From Runella slithyformis DSM 19594 (GTDB lineage Bacteria; Bacteroidota; Bacteroidia; Cytophagales; Spirosomataceae): a stretch of DNA of 64,000 nucleotides. The position numbers and the translations under genes were made by a program. The notes below the pieces were generated by a model. That model made no database searches, was not told the DNA's origin, and saw only the letters and a program-made list of their open reading frames with translations. Location of the stretch: NCBI RefSeq assembly GCF_000218895.1, contig NC_015703.1:2121001-2185000 (forward strand), written 5' to 3'. Positions within the stretch are counted from its first letter, which is position 1. Each line of letters opens with the position of its first letter. This document shows, one piece after another, positions 1-8,107 of this stretch.

Positions 1-1738
1 CGGCAGGAGAGGCGGATAGGGTAATAGCCTGAAGACCGGAAGTACACAAAGCCGGAATTGGGTCAAGAATGACCTTGGGAGAAGGTTTTACAATCACATT
101 AACGGAGGCTGAGCGGGTACTGCATTTGGTGGCGGTGTCTGTGACTGCCACGGAATAGCGCCCGGATTCCTGCGGGGAAAAGACATTGTTGAAGGCCGTA
201 AATAGAGGGGTGTCATCCTGATACCACGCATAGTCGTACCCTTTAGTGAGGGGGGTAATGAGTTTGGTGGAATCCTTTGCGCAAAAAACAGGAGAACCCG
301 AAAGGGTAACCGAAGCCGTGGGAGCTGAAATGCGTTTGATGATTACACTGTCTTTGGCTGCGCATTTGGTAACAGCGTCGGTCACCCATACGCTGTAAAT
401 ACCTTCCTGTTTGACATTGGGGAAAATTTGACTTGCATTTCCGGTCGGGGTGCCGTTTTGCCGCCATTGTATTGTGGCATTGGCCGGCAGTCCGATGCTG
501 AGGTTCGTGCTGTCATTGGAACACAGCGGCAGCGGCCGACCGGATGAGATACGGACGCTCGGGGCACTTTTTACGTTTACCCGCGTAAAATTTGTCACAG
601 CCTCCTCGGTGCCGCAACTTTCGGTAAAGCGCTTGATAATGGTATAGTTTCCGGGTTCGTAAACGCCCAGCGAAGGATGGGTAGCGTTGGCAATGGGTTG
701 ATCATCCTTCAGCCATTGGTACGCCCACTTGGGGTTTTCGTCATTGGCTTTCAGAACGGCCGAATCTCCCTGACACATTTCCAGGGACGAAATCGTGCCG
801 GCCGAGGATTGGAATGTGACGGAAGGAGAAGCCGTTAAGATTTCAACAAAAACAGGCTCCGGCATGGAAGAGATACAATCAACGACGTTGAACACAAACT
901 CTCGGTGTACTTCACCTACTTTTACGCCTCGGTTCCATTCTTCGCAGCGAACGGCAAAGGCAAACAGTCCAATTTGAGAAGCTGTGAGCCGGAGCTTTCC
1001 CGTTTTAGGGTCAATTTGAAGCGGATTGGTACCGGGAATAGCCTTTGTGCTGTCAAAGCCGCCCGCCCATGTCGCGCGGTTGTAAGGTCCTGCTTTTGAT
1101 TTGGCGGGAAAGGGTCCCCCCTGATCGGTTGAGCCGATGAGGGGCGTGACCAGGCTGTAGCGCAGTTCATTGTCGGCGGTACTCGTTGCGCCAAAATCAG
1201 CTTCAAAATTTTTGCCGATGCATACGTATTTGATTTCCGGTGTTTTGAATTGGGGGAGGCCGGCGGCAATACCGGTTAGTGGAATTTCGGCATAAAGCGC
1301 CAATCCCACTCGGTTGGGCGTTTGAATATTGACGATCCCGCCGTTGCGACAGCATTCTTCCCAAGCAAAATAATACCCCTGTGGGTCATTGTAGGCAGCG
1401 TTGGGCAAAGAGACCGTTGCGGTATAGCGAGCCAATACAACACGGGATTCCCGTGGGTTGGGTACGCAACGGGCGTTGGCATAAGGAACTTCCTGAATGG
1501 AGGTACGGAGCAGCGTAAAATCTTCGATGCGGGCGTTGGTGCTTTTTCGGAAGGATGAAATAAAGGCTTTGCCGTCTGTACTGCCGAGGGCATCGTCAAA
1601 GATCAGCGTTAAAGTGAGGAGATAGCTGTTGGAAGTAGCTGCCTGTTTGGTAATGGCAATGTCTCCCCCGATAATGTGGCCGGCCTTCGCTCCCGCACTC
1701 CAAATCAACAATAGCCCGCACGTTAACCACCGCTTCAT
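1..1738 (-). CDS. Secreted Ig/PKD-repeat surface protein, 3' end cut by the window edge
   Basis: The frame is open from an ATG at 1738 down to base 1, giving about 579 residues with no stop, so the C-terminus lies outside the window. Residues 1-19 form a Sec signal peptide (MKRWLTCGLLLIWSAGAKA) followed directly by GHIIGGDI, an opening I know from Bacteroidota surface proteins that end in a gliding-motility or type IX secretion C-terminal domain. From about residue 310 there are repeated Ig-like units of some 80-90 residues, each with a 'C..D/K.. L.. P..' strand, a W or Y core residue and an 'SG.Y.V.VTD' end. Many Cys residues suggest an extracellular location. The role is probably adhesion or surface structure. 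The C-terminal sorting domain is inferred and cannot be seen here. Confidence 0.72.
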   Translation of the reverse strand, partial: MKRWLTCGLLLIWSAGAKAGHIIGGDIAITKQAATSNSYLLTLTLIFDDALGSTDGKAFISSFRKSTNARIEDFTLLRTSIQEVPYANARCVPNPRESRVVLARYTATVSLPNAAYNDPQGYYFAWEECCRNGGIVNIQTPNRVGLALYAEIPLTGIAAGLPQFKTPEIKYVCIGKNFEADFGATSTADNELRYSLVTPLIGSTDQGGPFPAKSKAGPYNRATWAGGFDSTKAIPGTNPLQIDPKTGKLRLTASQIGLFAFAVRCEEWNRGVKVGEVHREFVFNVVDCISSMPEPVFVEILTASPSVTFQSSAGTISSLEMCQGDSAVLKANDENPKWAYQWLKDDQPIANATHPSLGVYEPGNYTIIKRFTESCGTEEAVTNFTRVNVKSAPSVRISSGRPLPLCSNDSTNLSIGLPANATIQWRQNGTPTGNASQIFPNVKQEGIYSVWVTDAVTKCAAKDSVIIKRISAPTASVTLSGSPVFCAKDSTKLITPLTKGYDYAWYQDDTPLFTAFNNVFSPQESGRYSVAVTDTATKCSTRSASVNVIVKPSPKVILDPIPALCTSGLQAITLSASPA

Positions 1739-1875
1739 GTAAGATACTTTGTTGTTGAACTATTGGATGAGAATTGCAGGTTGTGTAATCATTATCAATA
1801 AATGATATCGTTCTGTATTTTGATAAAACGATACACTTATACTCTTTTTCCTGCAAATACTGTTCCAAAAAAGCA

Positions 1876-2415
1876 CTAGAAAGCAATCTCATCCCCGACC
1901 TGAATGCCGTATTTGTCACAATAACCGCCGTTTACTTCCACTACGTACTGCGCATTGCCAAAAGAAGGAAGGCTTTCTTCGGAATATGGTTTAGCCTTCT
2001 TTTGGATGGATACGATCTTTTTGTTTTGGTCAACGTAGATGATGTCTAAAGAAATCATGGTATTTCTCATCCAAAAACTTTGCGGAGTAGCTTCTTCAAA
2101 GACAAACAGCATGCCTACAGAGTCCGAAAGATACGGCCGAAACATCAGCCCTTTTTGGCGCTCAGTGTCATTTTCGGCAATTTCAACGTCAATTTTTCGG
2201 AACTGTTTGCCGCCTTTCAAAAACACCACTTCTCCTTCTTTAACGATCCCGCTTGCCGGGGCGGCAGGAGCCGTTGAGGAAGCCGACGATTCGGTTCCGG
2301 CTGAAGTGGCTTCGTTACGGTTGGAAACCAACAGGGGCCTTAAAAGATATAAGGCCCCTGCCAGTGTAAAGACCGCCAATAAGATATAACTAACGTAAGA
2401 ACGACGCTTTTCCAT
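1876..2415 (-). CDS. DUF192 family protein, membrane-anchored
   Basis: A 179-residue protein. Residues about 7-26 form one hydrophobic anchor, followed by a Ser/Ala/Thr-rich linker (about 35-55) and then a DUF192 domain (about 70-179). Family hallmarks seen are ERQKGLMFR, the GMLFVFE segment, FWMRNT and the VVEVNGG strand near the end. The biochemical role of DUF192 is not known; the fold is a small beta barrel. The protein is probably tethered outside the inner membrane. It reads away from cysS, which ends 54 bases upstream, and could be co-transcribed with it. The start ATG at 2415 is the only one that keeps the anchor. Confidence 0.8.
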   Translation of the reverse strand: MEKRRSYVSYILLAVFTLAGALYLLRPLLVSNRNEATSAGTESSASSTAPAAPASGIVKEGEVVFLKGGKQFRKIDVEIAENDTERQKGLMFRPYLSDSVGMLFVFEEATPQSFWMRNTMISLDIIYVDQNKKIVSIQKKAKPYSEESLPSFGNAQYVVEVNGGYCDKYGIQVGDEIAF

Positions 2416-2468
2416 AATAAACAGTTGATGACAGACTATGCTCTAACGGTTGACGGATGCTTGAAAAA

Positions 2469-4004
2469 CTACTCTTCATACGCCCAGTCGATCCGATGTT
2501 TCATGTCGCGGATCACTAAGTTCTGCGCTTTGAAATAAGAACGGATTTGGTCTACCTTATCGTATTGTTGGGCAGATTTGTATTCACGGTACAGATCAAG
2601 CATTCCGTTCAATACGGCATTGCTTTCTGTGGTTTCTTCTTTCAGCCCCAACACTTCTTCGGTAAACGTTACATAGGTTGACTTCAGCAACGCAAAGCCT
2701 TCTTCGCCCAAAGCGGCGGGAGCCAATTGGTTGAGGTAAATCATGTTGACGTACTTCAGCAGATTAAAGAGCTGTGCAATAGCCACAGCCGTGTTGAGGT
2801 CGTCGTTCATGGCGTCATAAAAACCCTGCACCGTTTTCCGGATATCGGCTACTTTCTTTTCGTCGATCTGAACGCCCGGTGTAGAGACTTTCAAGCCGGT
2901 TTCATTGGGCAAATTTTCCACTTCGGCAGGAATATACTTCAATGATTTAATGGCTTTGAGGCCGTTGATGATTCTCTTATACGCCTTCTGCGAACCTTTT
3001 AGAGCATCGTTTGAAAAGTCAAGCGTACTTCGGTACTGGCTTTGCAGCATAAAGAACCGTGAGGTCATGGGGCTGTAGGCCTGTTCGAGCAAGGGGTGGG
3101 TGCCCGCAAATAACTCGGCCGGCAAAAACGAATTTCCCAGCGATTTCGACATCTTCTGTCCGTTGACCGTCAGCATATTGGAGTGCATCCAATACCGTAC
3201 CGGCTCGGTGCCGTTCAAACCTGTTCCCTGCGCTATCTCGCATTCATGGTGAGGGAATTTTAGGTCCATGCCGCCGCCGTGGATATCAAACTGTTTGCCT
3301 AAGTACTTGGTACTCATGCAGGTACATTCTAAGTGCCACCCCGGGAAGCCTTTGCCCCAGGGCGACTCCCACTGCATGATATGCTCGGGAGCGGCTTTTT
3401 TCCAAATGGCAAAATCCAGCGGATTGCGCTTTTCGGACGTGCCTTCCAATTCCCGGGTTTCGGTCAAAAGGTCATCCAATACTCTTCCCGAGAGTTTACC
3501 GTAATTGTTGCCGTTGGCGTTGTATTGATTGATATCAAAATACACCGAGCCGTTGGATTCATAGGCGAGGCCCTTCTCAATCAGGTCTTTGACCGCTTCG
3601 ATCTGCTCGATCAAATGCCCCGTGGCGGTCGGCTCGATACTGGGTGTACGGAAATTGAGTTGCTCCAATACCTGATGAAAATCGTTGGTATAGCGCTGAA
3701 CGATCTCCATAGGTTCCAGCTTTTCCAGTTTGGCCATCCGTCCGATTTTGTCTTCGCCTTCGTCGCCGTCGCCTACCAGGTGGCCTACGTCGGTAATGTT
3801 GCGTACATAGCGAACCTTATAACCGATGTGCGTCAGGTACCGAAAGAGGATATCGAAGGTTAAAAAGGTACGGAGATTGCCTAAGTGTACGTAATTATAG
3901 ACCGTTGGCCCACACACATACAAGCCTACGTGCGGTGGGCTGAGAGGCTGAAAAAGTTCTTTTTGACGGGAGAGGGAATTATAAATTTTGAGTGGTTGTG
4001 TCAT
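2469..4004 (-). CDS. cysS: Cysteinyl-tRNA synthetase
   Basis: A class I aminoacyl-tRNA synthetase of 511 residues that charges tRNA-Cys in the cytoplasm. The HIGH motif is HLGN at 40-43 and the KMSKS loop is intact at 284-288. The zinc site that selects cysteine is complete: Cys31 in the CGPTVYN motif, Cys227, His252 and Glu256. The frame runs 25 codons further up to 4079, but that stretch has no family character, and the ATG at 4004 gives the conventional MTQPLKIYNS opening. It is slightly longer than the E. coli enzyme, with extra residues around the insert at 150-185. It is the only obvious copy in the window. Confidence 0.96.
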   Translation of the reverse strand: MTQPLKIYNSLSRQKELFQPLSPPHVGLYVCGPTVYNYVHLGNLRTFLTFDILFRYLTHIGYKVRYVRNITDVGHLVGDGDEGEDKIGRMAKLEKLEPMEIVQRYTNDFHQVLEQLNFRTPSIEPTATGHLIEQIEAVKDLIEKGLAYESNGSVYFDINQYNANGNNYGKLSGRVLDDLLTETRELEGTSEKRNPLDFAIWKKAAPEHIMQWESPWGKGFPGWHLECTCMSTKYLGKQFDIHGGGMDLKFPHHECEIAQGTGLNGTEPVRYWMHSNMLTVNGQKMSKSLGNSFLPAELFAGTHPLLEQAYSPMTSRFFMLQSQYRSTLDFSNDALKGSQKAYKRIINGLKAIKSLKYIPAEVENLPNETGLKVSTPGVQIDEKKVADIRKTVQGFYDAMNDDLNTAVAIAQLFNLLKYVNMIYLNQLAPAALGEEGFALLKSTYVTFTEEVLGLKEETTESNAVLNGMLDLYREYKSAQQYDKVDQIRSYFKAQNLVIRDMKHRIDWAYEE

Positions 4005-4210
4005 GATAGGATATACTGAATACTCGTTTATGAAATGGATGTATAAAAACGCCGTATCAGCAACATCGAAGGAGGTCAACCCGAAAAGTTTTCAAAAACA
4101 TAGCGACAGAAAATGTAATTTAAACGCAAAACTAACAATTTGTTGCGGGTTCTTTTACAAATTCAATGCCGGAAGTTCGGTATTTAAACAGGTCCACGTA
4201 ACTTTACCGC

Positions 4211-4831
4211 ATGAAAAAACCTTTTATCGTTGGAATCACGGGCGGGAGTGCATCGGGAAAGACCTATTTTCTTAACAGCCTGATGGGCGCTTTTGGCGAG
4301 GATGAAATCTGCCTGATTTCGCAGGATCATTACTACCGTGCCCGGCACGAAGTGCCGGTTGACGAAAACGGCGTTCACAACTTCGATTTACCCTACGCTA
4401 TCAACCACCGAAAATACGCCGAGCACATCATCGACCTCCGTGAAGGAAAAACCGTTGAGCAGTTGGAATATACCTTTAATAATCCCGCCATTATTCCGCA
4501 GTTGCTTACTTTTCGACCCACGCCCATCATTGTAGTAGAAGGCATCTTTGTATTTTACTTCAAAGAAATTGCGGAGTTGCTGGACTTGAAGATCTTTATT
4601 GATGCCAAAGAACACATTAAGCTCAAGCGCCGTATCATCCGCGATCAGGTAGAGCGCGGCTACGACCTCACCGATGTGTTGTACCGTTGGGAAAACCACG
4701 TATTTCCTACCTATGAGCAGTTTATCAAACCTTCAAAAGCTGACGCAGATATTATCATTCCTAATAACCGGCATTTTCACCGGGGGCTGGAAGTGGTCAA
4801 AGCGTTTTTGAAAAGTAAGCTTGAGCCTTAA
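4211..4831 (+). CDS. udk: Uridine kinase
   Basis: A 206-residue P-loop kinase that phosphorylates uridine and cytidine to the monophosphates in pyrimidine salvage. The Walker A loop is GGSASGKT at 11-18. The uridine kinase SQDHYYR segment (about 37-43) supplies the substrate-site Asp, followed by NFDLP, and an RRIIRD lid-type Arg cluster is seen near residue 140. The length matches the family. It is divergent from cysS across about 200 bases and followed by a convergent PspC-like gene, so it is probably monocistronic. Confidence 0.93.
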   Translation: MKKPFIVGITGGSASGKTYFLNSLMGAFGEDEICLISQDHYYRARHEVPVDENGVHNFDLPYAINHRKYAEHIIDLREGKTVEQLEYTFNNPAIIPQLLTFRPTPIIVVEGIFVFYFKEIAELLDLKIFIDAKEHIKLKRRIIRDQVERGYDLTDVLYRWENHVFPTYEQFIKPSKADADIIIPNNRHFHRGLEVVKAFLKSKLEP

Positions 4832-4849
4832 CGGCCGAATGCAGCAGGC

Positions 4850-5071
4850 CTATAATTCCCAGATAGTGGGATTGTTGTGCCTGCGAAGGTGCTTGCCCAT
4901 CTCCATCCAGAAGGCCATCACCAAATAAACAATGATGGGGGAGCCAAAGGTTAAAAAACTGGCGTATATAAAGTAGAGTCGGATACTGCTTGCGGAGATA
5001 TTAAAGATTTCCCCAATGCGAGTACAAACGCCAAAAACGTGGTTTTCAACAAAATATCGGAAACGGTCCAT
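4850..5071 (-). CDS. PspC domain protein, small membrane protein
   Basis: A 73-residue protein consisting of little more than a PspC domain. It shows the GVCTRIGEIFNIS amphipathic start, then SSIRLYFIYASFLTF and a second hydrophobic stretch ending VYLVMAFWM, giving one long or two short membrane segments. In proteobacteria PspC senses envelope stress with PspB; in Bacteroidota, stand-alone PspC proteins are common and poorly studied. No psp partner genes are nearby. It is convergent with the uridine kinase gene (19 bases apart). The upstream side faces the cold-shock leader, so it is divergent from that gene. Confidence 0.8.
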   Translation of the reverse strand: MDRFRYFVENHVFGVCTRIGEIFNISASSIRLYFIYASFLTFGSPIIVYLVMAFWMEMGKHLRRHNNPTIWEL

Positions 5072-5149
5072 CGCGTTTTATTAGGTTTGAAAACGAAGGT
5101 AGCAAATCTATTCAATAAAGTCAAGCATCTGAATAACAGATACTACGAC

Positions 5150-5179
5150 TTGACTTCTAACAATTATTTTATATTTTTG
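5150..5179 (+). promoter_or_regulatory. Bacteroidota-type promoter and leader of the cold-shock gene
   Basis: TTG at 5150-5152 and TATTTTTG at 5172-5179 are separated by 19 bases, matching the Bacteroidota primary-sigma consensus (TTTG, about 19, TAnnTTTG). Transcription would start near 5186, leaving a leader of about 184 nt before the cold-shock ATG at 5370. Long structured leaders are typical of csp mRNAs and mediate cold induction. The rest of 5072-5369 shows no coding signal. Confidence 0.55.
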
Positions 5180-5369
5180 TTTTAGCTCTGCTTAAAAACT
5201 TCATTCTCACAGCAACACAAAGTGAGTCTTGGCAACTGCCTAATTTTGAGCGTTCAAGCCTTTTGCTCAACGATTAGTTTTGTCATCCTCTTGCTATGTA
5301 TCTGAAAATGAGGGGATTGGCGGCTGTTTGTTTAATTATTTCTTCCATTTTTTTAATTATTGTAGTAAA

Positions 5370-5564
5370 ATGCAAACAGGAACAGTAAAGTTTTTCAATG
5401 AAGCCAGGGGGTATGGGTTTATTGTAGACGATGAATCTCAAAAAGAAATTTTTGTACATGTTACAGGGTTAGGCGGGGTTGTTATCCGCGAGAAAGACCG
5501 TGTAGAGTACGAAATCGTTGATGGTAAAAAAGGCTTGAACGCAACTAAAGTAAAGAAAATTTGA
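5370..5564 (+). CDS. Cold-shock domain protein
   Basis: A 64-residue single-stranded nucleic acid-binding protein of the CspA family, acting as an RNA chaperone. It begins MQTGTVKFFNEARGYGF; RNP1 is GYGFIVD and RNP2 is IFVHVT. One difference from CspA is the slightly more acidic, Lys-poor loop around DGKKGLNATKVKKI. The frame is open up to 5280, but those 30 codons look like leader sequence; the ATG at 5370 gives the family-length protein. An intrinsic terminator follows at 5588-5618, so the gene is a single unit with its own long leader. Confidence 0.93.
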   Translation: MQTGTVKFFNEARGYGFIVDDESQKEIFVHVTGLGGVVIREKDRVEYEIVDGKKGLNATKVKKI

Positions 5565-5587
5565 TTTTTCTTTACTCAGAAACGGTA

Positions 5588-5618
5588 CGGGGAACTCTGT
5601 CAGGAGCTCCCCGTTTTT
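5588..5618 (+). terminator. Intrinsic terminator of the cold-shock gene
   Basis: CGGGGAACTC (5588-5597) pairs with GAGCTCCCCG (5604-5613) with one mismatch and a 6-nt loop, followed by TTTTT. Confidence 0.85.
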
Positions 5619-5670
5619 ATTTCACTATCCGTAGGAGCAGTCCCATTTTCTGTAAATGGTACGCAATATT

Positions 5671-5691
5671 GGGCAGACGCAAGGCCTGCCC
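5671..5691. repeat. REP-like hairpin abutting a gene end
   Basis: GGGCAG (5671-5676) and CTGCCC (5686-5691) form a stem, and the wider stretch around 5626-5697 has GTAGGAGCAG paired loosely with CTGCCCCTAC. Palindromes of the form TAGGGGCAGGCC...CTGCCC are common intergenic repeats in many bacteria. It abuts the TAG stop of the minus-strand oxidoreductase gene and may act as its terminator. Confidence 0.45.
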
Positions 5692-6882
5692 CTACAAGTC
5701 TCGTTCGATGATTTCGTTGGTCTTTTTGTCTTTCAATATGACTTTATGGCGGCCATCGTGCGTTACTTCTTCTTTAATTAAATAATAGTCAGCATCATAG
5801 TCAATCAGCGTTGAAACCGGTGTCAGCCCTTCCTGACCGCGCCAAACGGGCAGCTCGACGGGTTCCCAGAGTTTGGTTTTGGCTGATTTGTAGGCGGCGT
5901 CAATGATGGCGTTGACCACGTAGCCATCGTAAAAGGTTTCGGCCGGTTCGGTACCTTCTTCAACCGACCGAAACATATCGGTAAACATGTGATTGTACCC
6001 AAGCTCATTCACTTCATCTCCCACGGGGAAAAGCCATCCTGTATTGCTTTCGGCCTTTTCCGCTACGTAGTCGCCGCCCTTTCCCGTTGTGAATACTTCA
6101 AAACCCGTACGAAGGAAATTGTTCATCCATATCGTCCCTTCCGTTCCCATTACTTCATCGCGCAGGTCCATGCCGCCTCGAAATGTCCAGCTTACTTCAA
6201 ATTGCCCGATGGCTCCGTTTTCGTATTTGACAAGCGCAATGGCGTGGTCTTCGGCTTCGATGGGTTTTACCTGCGTAGCCGCCCAGCACATCACTTCCAC
6301 GGGTTTGACGTCTTTTCCGATAAAATTGCGGGCAATTTCGATGCAGTGACAGCCCAGATCAAGGATGCAGCCGCCGCCGGCCATTTCTTTGTCCCAAAAC
6401 CAGTTGCTGTGCGGCCCGGGGTGGGTTTCACGTGATTTGGCCCACAGAATTCGTCCCAGCGCGCCGTTGTCTACCATTTGTTTGGATTTCAGAAATTTGG
6501 GCGTATAACATAAATCTTCCAGATAACCGCCGAAAACCCCCGCCTCTTCAATGGCCTGCATCATGCGCAGGGCCTCGGCCCCGTTTCGGCCCAGCGGTTT
6601 GGTGCTAACTACTGCTTTTTTATGCTTTACACACAGCATCACGGCTGCTTCATGCAGGTTGTTGGGTAAGGCCACACACACCATGGTGACATCAGGGTGA
6701 GCGATCACCTCTTCCATATCGGTCGACCAAAACGTACAGCCATACTCATCGGCAAATTTTTTGGCGCTCTCTTCACGGCGCGCATAAATGGCCACCACAC
6801 GGTCACGTCCGCGCTGACCGTGAATGGATTCTGCGTAAAAACGTCCGATAAAGCCCGAACCTAGCATGGCAATGCGTTGCAT
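5692..6882 (-). CDS. Gfo/Idh/MocA family oxidoreductase, cytoplasmic
   Basis: A 396-residue NAD(P)-dependent oxidoreductase. The N-terminal Rossmann fold starts immediately (RIAMLGSGFIGRFYAESI). The conserved Lys-Pro is present in VVSTKPLGRNG, in the position of the usual EKP. The C-terminal Gfo/Idh/MocA domain follows with GGGCILDLGCHCIEIA, in which the second His-containing turn is the likely catalytic region. There is no signal peptide, unlike several relatives later in this window. The substrate cannot be told from sequence; sugars, inositols or their phosphates are typical. It is isolated: convergent with the cold-shock gene and divergent from the metal-handling unit at 6991. Confidence 0.82.
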   Translation of the reverse strand: MQRIAMLGSGFIGRFYAESIHGQRGRDRVVAIYARREESAKKFADEYGCTFWSTDMEEVIAHPDVTMVCVALPNNLHEAAVMLCVKHKKAVVSTKPLGRNGAEALRMMQAIEEAGVFGGYLEDLCYTPKFLKSKQMVDNGALGRILWAKSRETHPGPHSNWFWDKEMAGGGCILDLGCHCIEIARNFIGKDVKPVEVMCWAATQVKPIEAEDHAIALVKYENGAIGQFEVSWTFRGGMDLRDEVMGTEGTIWMNNFLRTGFEVFTTGKGGDYVAEKAESNTGWLFPVGDEVNELGYNHMFTDMFRSVEEGTEPAETFYDGYVVNAIIDAAYKSAKTKLWEPVELPVWRGQEGLTPVSTLIDYDADYYLIKEEVTHDGRHKVILKDKKTNEIIERDL

Positions 6883-6962
6883 ACACTCTGATTGTTGACG
6901 GTGAAAATTAGTTTTATAAAAAAGCAGTTAGACTAAACTTTTTAATGATGGTTTTTTGTTCG

Positions 6963-6985
6963 TACTTTTGCAATATAGTTGCAAA
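6963..6985 (+). promoter_or_regulatory. Promoter -7 box overlapped by a perfect 19-bp palindrome (Fur/Zur-like operator)
   Basis: TACTTTTG at 6963-6970 fits TAnnTTTG. It is overlapped by the perfect inverted repeat TTTGCAA, TATAG, TTGCAAA at 6967-6985, which ends 5 bases before the ATG at 6991. Binding there would block the start site. The shape (7-5-7, AT-rich with TGCAA arms) resembles Fur-superfamily boxes, and the downstream genes look like metal handling, hence Zur-like. The regulator itself is not in the window. Confidence 0.6.
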
Positions 6986-6990
6986 TAGTC

Positions 6991-7536
6991 ATGGCAAGAA
7001 TTATTTCGATAACATTAAATGTGGGGTTAACGGGGCTGGTGCATCTGTTGTGTTGCTGGTTGCCTTTGGTGGTTGTGTTGTTCAACGGGGCGTCTTTGGG
7101 GTGGCTTGCAGAATACCGTACTCCTTTGATTGCTTTGCAGTTAGGGGCCTTAGCATGGTCTTTCTACGATTTGTATCTACGGCCTTCTCACCGGGCGGGT
7201 GGATTTGAGAAAAGAGTATTTTGGGTAGCGGTAGGCCTTACCGTTGTGCTTAATCTGATCCCACACCGGTATTTTCAGGCCGAAGAAAGCCGTCTGGCGC
7301 AGGCACAATTGGAGCGAATCCGTTCCACAAGAGTGGCCCAATTTGAACTGAAAACGCCGTTGAAATCGGTAGAAAAGTTAAACAATACACTTCAATCCGT
7401 AGAAGGGGTTGTCCCTTCGCAAATCAAGCTGACCGATGAGGTGGTTTCGGTGCGTTATTACTCAGAAAAAACGTCCGATGAAGCTATTTTGGCAACACTT
7501 CGTAAGCAGGGCTATCACGTTTCAATGATCGACTAA
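6991..7536 (+). CDS. MerC-like membrane protein with C-terminal HMA-like domain
   Basis: A 181-residue protein with about four hydrophobic segments in the first 90 residues and a vicinal Cys pair at 21-22 (LLCCWLPL) in the first one, as in MerC/MerT metal-ion transporters. Residues about 125-181 look like a heavy-metal-associated ferredoxin-like fold (beta-alpha-beta: LNNTLQSVEGV, EVVSVRYYSEK, ILATLRKQGY) but without the usual CxxC. The ATG at 6991 was chosen; a TTG at 6979 lies inside the palindrome. The next gene, a His-rich lipoprotein, begins 18 bases downstream, so the two probably form a metal-responsive operon. Zinc is the more likely ion by context; mercury is possible by family name. 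Confidence 0.6.
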   Translation: MARIISITLNVGLTGLVHLLCCWLPLVVVLFNGASLGWLAEYRTPLIALQLGALAWSFYDLYLRPSHRAGGFEKRVFWVAVGLTVVLNLIPHRYFQAEESRLAQAQLERIRSTRVAQFELKTPLKSVEKLNNTLQSVEGVVPSQIKLTDEVVSVRYYSEKTSDEAILATLRKQGYHVSMID

Positions 7537-7554
7537 CCAACGCTACTTTTTACC

Positions 7555-8031
7555 ATGAAAAAACACACGTATTCTCTGCTTACCCTTGGCAGTATGCTGC
7601 TCAGCGCCTGCCTTATGTTCTCCTGCGGCGACAAAAAAGACCCTAAAATGGAAGAAGCGGGCAAAGTTCATTTGGAAGCTATGGCAATAGAAGAATCGCT
7701 TCACGAGCAAATTGAAGGGATCGATTCATTGAAAATCGTGCTCAGCGAAAAGAAAAAAACGCTGACCGACGCGGCGGCTATCGCAAGCCTGGATTCTGCC
7801 GTAGCGGCGTTGGATGCCGTAGCCGGTTCGTTTGCTGCCTGGGAAGAAAGCGTGGTAGAAGTGCCCGGATTGCCTCATGAGCACCATGACGGAGAAGAGC
7901 ATCATCATAAACCGGCTCCCGACCTTACGCCCGAGCAAATGCTGGAAGTGCAGAAAGAGTCAAAAGCCAATATCGAAAAAATAAAGGCCGACCTGGGCAA
8001 GGCAGAGGAGATGGTTAAAAAAGTCCTTTAA
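7555..8031 (+). CDS. Lipoprotein with His-rich metal-binding segment
   Basis: A 158-residue protein. The signal peptide has lipobox candidates LLSAC (Cys19) and MFSC (Cys24), so it is a lipoprotein. The mature part is mostly charged alpha helix and likely coiled coil (residues 30-90 and 125-158). Between the helices lies a His-rich patch, HEHHDGEEHHHK, at about 109-120, a typical zinc- or copper-binding stretch. I do not recognise a named family. It is the second gene of the palindrome-controlled unit, suggesting a periplasmic metal scavenger or buffer for the MerC-like protein. Confidence 0.65.
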   Translation: MKKHTYSLLTLGSMLLSACLMFSCGDKKDPKMEEAGKVHLEAMAIEESLHEQIEGIDSLKIVLSEKKKTLTDAAAIASLDSAVAALDAVAGSFAAWEESVVEVPGLPHEHHDGEEHHHKPAPDLTPEQMLEVQKESKANIEKIKADLGKAEEMVKKVL

Positions 8032-8045
8032 ACGGATTACTACAA

Positions 8046-8087
8046 AAAGCGCCTCCCTGCTGAATAATTTCGGTGGGGAGGCGCTTT
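8046..8087. terminator. Bidirectional terminator hairpin
   Basis: AAAGCGCCTCCC (8046-8057) and GGGAGGCGCTTT (8076-8087) are a perfect 12-bp inverted repeat with A-rich and T-rich flanks. It lies between convergent genes and can stop transcription of both the His-rich lipoprotein gene and the MoxR gene. Confidence 0.8.
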
Positions 8088-8107
8088 ATATTTATATTCA
8101 ATGAATG

